Source: Candidatus Altarchaeales archaeon (GTDB taxonomy: Archaea; Altiarchaeota; Altiarchaeia; IMC4; SCGC-AAA252-I15). From it: a stretch of 5,380 nucleotides of DNA. The position numbers and the translations under genes were made by a program. Within the stretch, counting starts at the first letter, position 1. Every line of letters starts with the position of its first letter. The notes below the pieces were generated by a model. That model did not search any database. It was not told where the DNA came from and worked only from the letters and a program-made list of their open reading frames with translations. The stretch covers positions 1 through 5,380 of the forward strand of contig WJJK01000040.1 in NCBI GenBank assembly GCA_014729705.1, written 5' to 3'. Below, piece by piece: positions 1-5,141 of this stretch.

Positions 1-1226
1 ATGGTTTTCTTGTCCGCTATGAACTCCTTGTAGGATTGCATGTCGATTCCATAGTAGCAGGGGTGGCGTAGTGGGGGGCAGGATATGCGTACGTGGACTT
101 CTCTGGCTTCCGCCTTCTTAAGTATTCCAACCAACTGCCGCATGGTGGTGCCGCGTACGATTGAATCATCCACTAAAACTATTTTCTTGTCTTTAACCTG
201 GGTTTTAAGGGTGTTTAGTTTCAGTTTAACTTTCTTGTCTCTCTTCTGTTCAGCAGGCAATATGAAGGTACGCCCGATATACCTGTTTTTAATCAAACCC
301 TCGCCGTAGGGTATTTTAGATCCCCTGGCATAACCTATGGCGTGGTTCACTCCAGAATCCGGGACCGCAATCACAAGATCGGCTTCAGCAGGCTGGTCTC
401 TGGCCAGGATCTGCCCTAACCTGAGCCTCACATCATATATCGACACCCCGTCTATGACGGAATCCGGTCTTGAGAAGTAGACGTATTCAAACATGCAGTG
501 CCGGGGTTTAGGCGGGGGACCGTATTCAGAGTGTAACCTGTTTTTACTGTCAATCAAAAGGATTTCAGAGGGCCTTATGTCTCTTACGTATTCATACCCT
601 AAAACATCGAATACACAGCTTTCCGAGGAGACTATGTATCCCTCGCCTGTTGAACCCAGACAAAGGGGCCGTATCCCATGGGGGTCGCGCACAGCAACCA
701 ACCTGCCTCCGCCCGCCATCAAAACCAAGCTGTATGAGCCGATAAGGTAGTTCATGGTGTTTTTTAACGCTGAAATTAGGTCTTTGGTCCTCACCTTCTC
801 CCGCGCGATAAGCTGGGATATGACTTCAGTGTCGGAGGTGGAGGTGAAGATATTGCCTTTAGACTCCAGTTGATCCCGCAGTTGACAGGTGTTCACCAGG
901 TTTCCGTTGTGGGATACTGCAAAGGAAACCCGGCTGTGGTTAACCACGAACGGCTGGGTGTTCTCAAGGCAGGAACCCCCTGTGTTGTTGTATAACACGT
1001 GGCCCACGCCTATGTCGCCTTCAAGATATACGTCCTTGAAGACCGGGCTCACAAGACCCATATCCCTGTGCACATTAATGCAACCATCGGTTAAGGTTGC
1101 AATCCCGGCTGATTCCTGACCCCTATGCTGCAGAGTGTATAAGCCATTGTATAAGTCGGGGAAAACATCGTGGCCGGGAGTCTTAATACCCAGTACACCG
1201 CAACTCTCGCGTATTTTTCGGTTCAT
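1..1226 (-). CDS. purF: Amidophosphoribosyltransferase (glutamine PRPP amidotransferase), C-terminus beyond window
   Basis: This enzyme converts PRPP and glutamine to phosphoribosylamine, the committed step of de novo purine synthesis in the cytoplasm. The frame is open from ATG at 1226 to the left edge (408 codons seen; the family is usually about 470). An eight-residue propeptide (MNRKIRES) precedes the nucleophile Cys9 in CGVLGI. The Ntn glutaminase domain then shows TLQHRGQESAG, GHVLYNNTG (about 75-83), HNGN (106-109) and SDTE (131-134). The phosphoribosyltransferase part shows RDPHGIRPL (from 180), FEYVYFSRPDS, LIKNRYIGRTF (311-321) and the PRPP loop VLVDDSIVRGTT (350-361). Cys244 and Cys390 become 236 and 382 counted from the mature Cys, matching two of the four Fe-S ligands known in Bacillus subtilis PurF; the other two would lie off the window. 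Leu78 sits where the glutamine-binding Arg (Arg73 in E. coli) is expected. No Shine-Dalgarno precedes the ATG, so the mRNA is probably leaderless. It is transcribed divergently from argJ. Confidence 0.97.
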   Translation of the reverse strand, partial: MNRKIRESCGVLGIKTPGHDVFPDLYNGLYTLQHRGQESAGIATLTDGCINVHRDMGLVSPVFKDVYLEGDIGVGHVLYNNTGGSCLENTQPFVVNHSRVSFAVSHNGNLVNTCQLRDQLESKGNIFTSTSDTEVISQLIAREKVRTKDLISALKNTMNYLIGSYSLVLMAGGGRLVAVRDPHGIRPLCLGSTGEGYIVSSESCVFDVLGYEYVRDIRPSEILLIDSKNRLHSEYGPPPKPRHCMFEYVYFSRPDSVIDGVSIYDVRLRLGQILARDQPAEADLVIAVPDSGVNHAIGYARGSKIPYGEGLIKNRYIGRTFILPAEQKRDKKVKLKLNTLKTQVKDKKIVLVDDSIVRGTTMRQLVGILKKAEAREVHVRISCPPLRHPCYYGIDMQSYKEFIADKKT

Positions 1227-1251
1227 GGATTTAACTCTAAATAGGGACAAA

Positions 1252-1263
1252 GATATATTAAAA
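1252..1263. promoter_or_regulatory. Probable shared TATA box of the divergent purF/argJ promoters
   Basis: The 60 bp between the purF and argJ start codons hold an AT-rich near-palindrome, GATATATTAAAA. Read on the plus strand, ATATATTA lies about 30 bp before the argJ ATG and follows the purine-rich ACAAAG, which resembles an archaeal BRE. Read on the minus strand, TTTAATATAT lies about 32 bp before the purF ATG. Both distances fit leaderless transcripts starting at or next to the start codon, which agrees with the lack of Shine-Dalgarno sequences for both genes. A second AT-rich stretch (1271-1284, containing TATTAATA) could instead be the minus-strand box, giving purF a leader of about 24 nt. 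No operator repeat was seen. Function is inferred from position only. Confidence 0.55.
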
Positions 1264-1286
1264 CATGTAGTTTATTAATATTTTCG

Positions 1287-2432
1287 ATGGATGAACAGAC
1301 GTGGGGGGTATGCATCCCCGGGTTTAAAGCTAATGGGTTGAGGAAAGATAAATTAGGGTTAGGAATAATAGCGGCCGACAGGTTATGTGACTTCGCAGCC
1401 TGCTATACGAAAAACCATGTTAAGGCGGCTCCGGTAAAACTTATGATGGCCCATGAAGGCCCCTTGTCGGCGGTAGCCTTAAACAGCGGGAACGCCAACG
1501 CCTGCGTGTCAACCGGATACGAGGATGCGGCAAGGCTTAGAAGGGAGGTAGCGCTTCTTTTGGATGTTTCGGAGAAGGAGGTTGCAGTAGCCTCAACGGG
1601 CGTCATCGGCAAACCCATGCCTTTGGAGGAATATGTTTCCCTTTCAAAAAAGGTGGTTGAATATCTTAAGCCGGGGGAAGAAGGGTCTCTCGCCTGCGCG
1701 CAAGCCATCATGACAACGGACACTAAAGCCAAGCAGCACTCGGTGGAGCATAAAGGCATACAGGTTGGAGGCGTCGCCAAGGGGGCGGGGATGATCGCGC
1801 CAGAGATGGCGACCATGCTTTGCGTTCTAACCACAAACGCCGACTTAGTTCAAAAGGATCTGCAGTCATGCCTAAGTAAGGCTGTGGAGAAGTCCTTCAA
1901 CATGACTTGTGTTGACGGGGACATGAGCACAAACGACTGCACATACCTGCTGTCAAATAGAAAACAATCATGTGAGGTGAGGGACTTCCAGGAGGCGCTT
2001 GATAGGGTTTGCGTGAACCTAGCAAGACAGATCGCCTGGGACGGCGAGGGCGCCACGAAACGGCTTACATTCAAGGTAGTGGGTGCAAAGGATGAGAGGC
2101 AGGCTAAAGACGCTGTCTCCGCTCTCTGCGCTTCCCCTCTTGTGAAAACAGCCTACCACGGCGCCAACCCCAACTGGGGTAGGATTTTCGCCTCAATCGG
2201 ATCCCAAGTGGACTTCAACTGGTTGAACGCTAAAATCACCTACGAAGCCGGTTCCCTGAAGTACGCGATATTCAGCAACGGGAAGGCGCAGGAGCCTTCA
2301 GGGGCAAGACCCATTCTAACGCAAAACAAGATCACCACAACAATCGACTTGGCTCAGGGGTCGGCTGAGGCTGAAGGATGGGGTTGCGACTTATCCCCAG
2401 AGTATATAAGGATTAATGCAGAGTATAACTAG
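1287..2432 (+). CDS. argJ: Arginine biosynthesis ArgJ (ornithine/glutamate N-acetyltransferase)
   Basis: ArgJ moves the acetyl group from N-acetylornithine to glutamate, recycling it within arginine synthesis; some members also use acetyl-CoA. The 381-residue protein has the usual family length. Visible landmarks are the N-terminal GFKANGLR, ALNSGNANAC (64-73), the oxyanion-hole region STGVIG (103-108), TTDT (143-146), and the self-cleavage site KGAGMIAPEMATML. Cleavage there is expected between Ala175 and Thr176, freeing the catalytic Thr of the beta chain; Glu173 stands where Asn is more common. CVDGDMSTND (208-217), DGEGATK (252-258), HGANPNWGRI and the typical C-terminal end YIRINAEY follow. 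The ATG at 1287 has no Shine-Dalgarno and lies about 30 bp past a TATA box, so a leaderless mRNA is likely. Sequence alone does not settle whether it is mono- or bifunctional. Its TAG stop lies 3 bp before, and in frame with, the rhomboid gene. Confidence 0.96.
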   Translation: MDEQTWGVCIPGFKANGLRKDKLGLGIIAADRLCDFAACYTKNHVKAAPVKLMMAHEGPLSAVALNSGNANACVSTGYEDAARLRREVALLLDVSEKEVAVASTGVIGKPMPLEEYVSLSKKVVEYLKPGEEGSLACAQAIMTTDTKAKQHSVEHKGIQVGGVAKGAGMIAPEMATMLCVLTTNADLVQKDLQSCLSKAVEKSFNMTCVDGDMSTNDCTYLLSNRKQSCEVRDFQEALDRVCVNLARQIAWDGEGATKRLTFKVVGAKDERQAKDAVSALCASPLVKTAYHGANPNWGRIFASIGSQVDFNWLNAKITYEAGSLKYAIFSNGKAQEPSGARPILTQNKITTTIDLAQGSAEAEGWGCDLSPEYIRINAEYN

Positions 2433-2435
2433 GCC

Positions 2436-3065
2436 ATGTATTACCCCCGTTTTTTGCGATCCAAGGCGCTGGAATACATAATAGCTGCGAACGCGTTCAT
2501 GTTCATAGTTACCCTTGCATCCTCGAACGCCGTATTAGAGTGGCTTGCTCTGACGCCCAAGGATGTGTTGGCGAAACCCTGGACCCTCTTAACCAACATG
2601 TTCATACACGGGGGATTCAGCCACATACTCTTTAACATGATAACCCTTTTTTTCTTCGGCACCTACCTTGCCCGCATAACCTCTGAAGAGGATTTTCTGA
2701 AGACCTATTTCGCAGGCGGTTTGGTGGCAAGCCTAGCCTACGTGTTCACGTCATTCGCATTCAACATACCCCCACCCCACATCCCCGCAATAGGCGCAAG
2801 TGGGGCGGTTTTCGCGGTTATGGGCGCCCTCATCATGTTAAGACCTAATATGACGGTTTACGTTAACTTCTTCATCCCAATGAAGATGTGGATGCTGGGA
2901 GTAATCTACTTATTCTTCTCTATTTTCGCCATTGGATCGGGGATGGGGGGCGTAGCCCACAACGCCCACCTCGGCGGCCTCCTGCTGGGATTGTATGTGG
3001 GCAGGAAGTTAAGGGATGAGGCGCCCCCCGAAACAGTCTACTACACACCCTACGGCGGAATCTAG
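2436..3065 (+). CDS. Rhomboid family intramembrane serine protease
   Basis: A 209-residue polytopic membrane protein, matching the six-helix core rhomboids of prokaryotes, which cut transmembrane substrates within or next to the membrane. It has the family signatures: HGGFSHILFNM after the first loop (His63 and Asn67 correspond to the H-x3-N of helix 2), GASGAVFAVMG with nucleophile Ser122, and NAHLGGLLLG with catalytic His178. Hydrophobic segments lie at about 14-37, 62-79, 91-109, 117-135, 141-167 and 173-189. The short charged C-terminus (KLRDEAPPE) carries no added domain. The start lies 3 bp after the argJ stop, with no convincing Shine-Dalgarno of its own, so translation is probably coupled to argJ in one transcript. 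A job in arginine metabolism does not follow from this. Substrates are unknown; the nearby pilin-like proteins are membrane-anchored, but a link would be speculation. The stop overlaps that of the convergent DUF2085 gene. Confidence 0.95.
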   Translation: MYYPRFLRSKALEYIIAANAFMFIVTLASSNAVLEWLALTPKDVLAKPWTLLTNMFIHGGFSHILFNMITLFFFGTYLARITSEEDFLKTYFAGGLVASLAYVFTSFAFNIPPPHIPAIGASGAVFAVMGALIMLRPNMTVYVNFFIPMKMWMLGVIYLFFSIFAIGSGMGGVAHNAHLGGLLLGLYVGRKLRDEAPPETVYYTPYGGI

Positions 3066-3958
3066 TTTCTTGGGTGTATGGTTTGGGTTTGCCGTGTTTG
3101 GGTGTCAACCAAGCTTATGCGGGGATAAAATCGGTCCTGGAATACGTGGGGGTAGGGTGTTGGGGTTCCAGAGCCTTCACAGACTATGAATGAACCGTGG
3201 GTTGGGGGATTGCTGGCTAGGTGGGAGATGATTATGTCGTCTGAGTATTTACCCAGATAGGGGTCGTGTTTCAGGGAGTCTGCGGCGCGGGGTGTGACGT
3301 AGTAGGTTTTATACACCCGGGAGGCTGATAAAAGATTAAGCGCCTGTTTTCTGGATAACCTATCCTGGTTGTCAAGGTGGGAGAAGAGAAAAACAGCCAC
3401 CAATAAAACCAGTGATAATGCGGGCAGTATTTTTTTGGTTTGAGGGGGTAGACTTATTTTCCGTTTCTTCTTGACCTCGACCGTGATTGAGGCGGCAAGA
3501 TAAAGCAGGCCTAACCCAAAGAAAAAGCCGGTTGCGAAACGCAAGGGGTTGCTGCTTTCCCGCAATGCCCAAACACTTTGAGTGAGGCCGTCAACTATGA
3601 GGGGCAGGAGAAGAAGTAGATGTAGTTTCCTTTTTCTCAGGGTTTTCGGGAGCGGGAGCTCAATCAAAGCCGCGAAACCCCCCACCACGGATCCCGCGTA
3701 GATGCCCACATCCCGCGAGCAAAAAGGCATGGGCACGCCGTCTATGATGAAGCTTCTTTGAGGCAGTTGATGACAGTTCGCCAATATCCAACCATAGTCC
3801 ATCAATAGATAGCCGAGCCGGTGTAGTGCGGGGTTCTCGGAGTTAACCAGGGAGGGCGTGATTACAACAAAAAAGAGGGTGAGGAAAATAAAAAGGAGGT
3901 AAGTTAAAATAAATGCGTGAAGGAAGCTCCAAAGTGATTTAGGAATGGTTTCTCCCAC
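3062..3958 (-). CDS. DUF2085-type membrane protein with C-terminal extension
   Basis: A 298-residue protein of unknown function. Residues about 50-160 match what I know of the DUF2085 family: CHQLPQRSF (62-70), the MPFCSRDVGIYAG motif (Cys80, Arg82, Gly85), DGLTQ (123-127) and RESSNPLRFATG (133-144). Conserved Cys and His residues in such a domain could bind a metal, but this is not established here. Hydrophobic segments lie at about 12-35, 84-100, 112-122, 142-160 and 178-194. A basic linker (KKKRK, 163-167) precedes the last helix. Residues 195-298 form a soluble extension ending in RISLVDTQTRQTQT, which I do not recognise. The start is GTG at 3958, one base after the TAA of the upstream small gene, so the two are probably translationally coupled. 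There is no strong Shine-Dalgarno. The TAG stop shares a CTAG with the rhomboid stop. Confidence 0.85.
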   Translation of the reverse strand: MGETIPKSLWSFLHAFILTYLLFIFLTLFFVVITPSLVNSENPALHRLGYLLMDYGWILANCHQLPQRSFIIDGVPMPFCSRDVGIYAGSVVGGFAALIELPLPKTLRKRKLHLLLLLPLIVDGLTQSVWALRESSNPLRFATGFFFGLGLLYLAASITVEVKKKRKISLPPQTKKILPALSLVLLVAVFLFSHLDNQDRLSRKQALNLLSASRVYKTYYVTPRAADSLKHDPYLGKYSDDIIISHLASNPPTHGSFIVCEGSGTPTPYPHVFQDRFYPRISLVDTQTRQTQTIHPRN

Positions 3959-3959
3959 T

Positions 3960-4190
3960 TTATTCTTTGGATACTTCCTTAAGTTTTGTCACAATATTCG
4001 ATACTATGTCTCCGTCAACTGGGAAGCCTATCCCGCCTTGGTATCTTCGCTCCCCCTGGGGGGTGTAATATCCTTTTGATATGTTGAGGAATTCGTTGTC
4101 GTCTGGCATTACCTTTTTTCTTGAGACTTCAATGAATTTATTGACTCCGTAGTCAATGAATTCGCTTTTTATGCTTTCATACTCTACCAT
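3960..4190 (-). CDS. Small conserved-looking protein of unknown function (76 aa)
   Basis: I do not recognise this protein. It is short, charged and without a signal peptide or membrane helix, so probably cytoplasmic. Its N-terminal half reads as amphipathic helix (VEYESIKSEFIDYG, KFIEVSRKKV). The middle has ISKGYYTPQGERRYQ, which looks like a beta hairpin, and the end (DIVSNIVTKLKEV) is again helical. I infer a compact alpha/beta fold; DNA or protein binding is possible but unsupported. Two in-frame ATGs exist. The first, at 4196, directly abuts the AGGTGG at 4197-4202, while the second, at 4190, lies 6 nt after it. I therefore choose 4190, which drops MG from the longer form. It is the first gene of a two-gene unit with the DUF2085 gene, divergent from the pilin-like genes. 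Confidence 0.75.
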   Translation of the reverse strand: MVEYESIKSEFIDYGVNKFIEVSRKKVMPDDNEFLNISKGYYTPQGERRYQGGIGFPVDGDIVSNIVTKLKEVSKE

Positions 4191-4196
4191 TCCCAT

Positions 4197-4202
4197 CCAC
4201 CT
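4197..4202 (-). promoter_or_regulatory. Shine-Dalgarno of the small gene, deciding its start
   Basis: On the minus strand this reads AGGTGG, complementary to much of the usual 16S rRNA tail. Its spacing is 0 to the ATG at 4196 and 6 nt to the ATG at 4190, so it favours the second start. It is the only convincing Shine-Dalgarno in the window, implying that this mRNA has a leader, unlike purF and argJ. Confidence 0.65.
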
Positions 4203-4208
4203 GTCTTT

Positions 4209-4236
4209 TAATATAGTTTCTTATTAAAGATTTTAA
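4209..4236 (-). promoter_or_regulatory. Probable promoter region of the small gene/DUF2085 unit
   Basis: Read on the minus strand, this stretch holds several AT-rich candidates: TTTAAAA near 4230-4236, TTTAATAAG near 4221-4229 and ACTATATTA near 4209-4218. A box at 4221-4236 would start transcription around 4200-4210 and leave the AGGTGG in a short leader. The box nearest the gene would start the mRNA at about the start codon and remove the Shine-Dalgarno, so I favour the distal ones. The exact box cannot be fixed. Confidence 0.4.
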
Positions 4237-4242
4237 AGATTG

Positions 4243-4270
4243 TATAAATAAGGTTGTATCTATATAAATA
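4243..4270 (+). promoter_or_regulatory. Tandem TATA boxes upstream of the first pilin-like gene
   Basis: The octamer TATAAATA occurs at 4243-4250 and again at 4263-4270, exactly 20 bp apart. The first follows the purine-rich AAAGAT, a plausible BRE. It would start transcription near 4272-4275, giving the pilin-like gene a leader of about 10 nt before ATG 4283. The second would start transcription past that ATG, so it is less likely to serve as this gene's main promoter. Assignment is by position only. Confidence 0.6.
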
Positions 4271-4282
4271 TTGTGGCAGGAT

Positions 4283-4720
4283 ATGAGGTTTAAATTTAAA
4301 ATTCAGAAGGGTCAGGCTTCCCTTGAATACATGGTTATGTTGGGTTTGTCGTTAGGCGTCTTCGCAGCCATATTGTATTTTTCAAGCACCTTAATAGCGT
4401 CGACTTCAGCCCAGATAGGGGTGGACTCCGCCTTCCGCGCCGTAAACCATATGCAGGAGAGCTCCGACTTCATATACATACACGGGTATCCTTCTAAAAC
4501 CCAGATCAACGTATACATACCCCCAAGCGTGGAGGATGTTACTATCTTCAACAACAACAGCATTAACGTGAGGGTGGGTGTGGGGGAGTATTATACGGAC
4601 GTCCACGGGGTGACTCGAGGGTTGGTTCAAGGGGATTTGTCGGACATATCAACGGAGGGGAACTTTGTTTTAGACATATACGCCCACGACAATGAGTGGG
4701 TTAACATAACGGTGATATAA
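4283..4720 (+). CDS. Class III signal peptide pilin-like protein, first of tandem pair
   Basis: A 145-residue archaeal type IV pilin-like protein. A short basic leader (MRFKFKIQKG) is followed by QASLEYMVML, fitting the Q-x-S-x-E motif of class III signal peptides. The expected cut, known for EppA-type prepilin peptidases, is between Gly10 and Gln11, leaving the hydrophobic helix (about 15-40) at the mature N-terminus. The exported part looks beta-rich: YIHGYPSKTQINVYIPPSVE (65-84), NNNSINVRVGVGEYYTDV (90-107) and an ending EWVNITVI, with possible N-glycosylation sequons (NNS, NIT). It is likely a minor pilin or a surface filament or scaffold subunit anchored outside the cell; its exact role is unknown. 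An in-frame TTG at 4271 would add four residues, but it abuts a TATA box, so ATG 4283 is preferred. The second pilin-like gene follows after 25 bp, probably in one transcript. Confidence 0.87.
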   Translation: MRFKFKIQKGQASLEYMVMLGLSLGVFAAILYFSSTLIASTSAQIGVDSAFRAVNHMQESSDFIYIHGYPSKTQINVYIPPSVEDVTIFNNNSINVRVGVGEYYTDVHGVTRGLVQGDLSDISTEGNFVLDIYAHDNEWVNITVI

Positions 4721-4745
4721 TTTATCTTGGATTTTCAAGCAGCTT

Positions 4746-5141
4746 ATGAGGCGTTACGGCAATAAACCAGGTCAGGCTAGCATCGAGTTCCTGGTTAGCG
4801 TTTCAGCCATATTGATTATATTTATTGTCGCAGGCTTCTTCGTTTTTGAGAAGGTCATCCAGATAACGGATTATAAAGTCAACATCCAAGGTAAACGTTT
4901 AAGCAAAAGTTTTGCAGACAACATTAATTCCGTGACAGCCGCCGGAGACGGGTACTCGCAGAGGATGTATTTACCCAATTATCTTTACGCGGGGAGGGAG
5001 TATGAGTTGGTTTTCTATGAAAATGATCCGCGGATACACCTGCATGGTTCAAGTTTTTCAACAGGCGACGACCTGTTTTTCTCCGCCCCCCTCTCCACGG
5101 ATTTAATTGAATGCAACCTCAGAGAATGTTTCTCAGGCTGA
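4746..5141 (+). CDS. Class III signal peptide pilin-like protein, possibly truncated by TGA
   Basis: A 131-residue pilin-like protein up to the first stop. The leader MRRYGNKPG precedes QASIEFLVSV, a class III signal peptide with cleavage expected between Gly9 and Gln10. A long hydrophobic helix (about 15-38) follows, and then a region that fits the usual pattern of these proteins: FADNINSVTAAGDGYSQRMY (56-75), LPNYLYAGREYEL (77-89), and a FFSAPLSTD segment (111-119). In relatives as I recall them, the sAPLxT segment is followed by another strand module, whereas this frame ends twelve residues later at ECNLRECFSG with TGA. The same frame continues beyond (see the following entry), so the 131-residue form may be incomplete. 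The two cysteines close to the end (123 and 128) could pair with a third coded past the stop. It lies 25 bp after the first pilin-like gene, with no clear Shine-Dalgarno. Confidence 0.8.
   Translation: MRRYGNKPGQASIEFLVSVSAILIIFIVAGFFVFEKVIQITDYKVNIQGKRLSKSFADNINSVTAAGDGYSQRMYLPNYLYAGREYELVFYENDPRIHLHGSSFSTGDDLFFSAPLSTDLIECNLRECFSG

Noticed and set aside
85..1119. Plus-strand open frames within purF
   Set aside because: They are antisense to a continuous, motif-rich purF frame and encode nothing recognisable.
1403..2074. Minus-strand open frames opposite argJ (143 and 74 codons)
   Set aside because: They are antisense to a complete argJ with all family motifs and have no recognisable product.
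2441..3108. Minus-strand open frames opposite the rhomboid gene and across its end
   Set aside because: The rhomboid frame has all its catalytic motifs; these frames have odd composition, such as Pro/Arg-rich stretches.
3372..3572. Second minus-strand frame inside the DUF2085 gene
   Set aside because: It overlaps a longer frame with family motifs and shows no motif of its own.
4271..4282. TTG start giving the first pilin-like protein four more residues
   Set aside because: It directly abuts a TATAAATA box and lacks a Shine-Dalgarno; ATG 4283 gives a normal basic leader.
4312..4630. Minus-strand open frames opposite the first pilin-like gene
   Set aside because: They are antisense to a frame with a clear class III signal peptide and have no recognisable features.
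5118..5137. Small hairpin (GAGAA/TTCTC) just before the TGA at 5139
   Set aside because: It has five pairs with a 3-nt loop and a mismatch, inside coding sequence and without a T-run, so it is not a terminator and is too weak to call a recoding signal.
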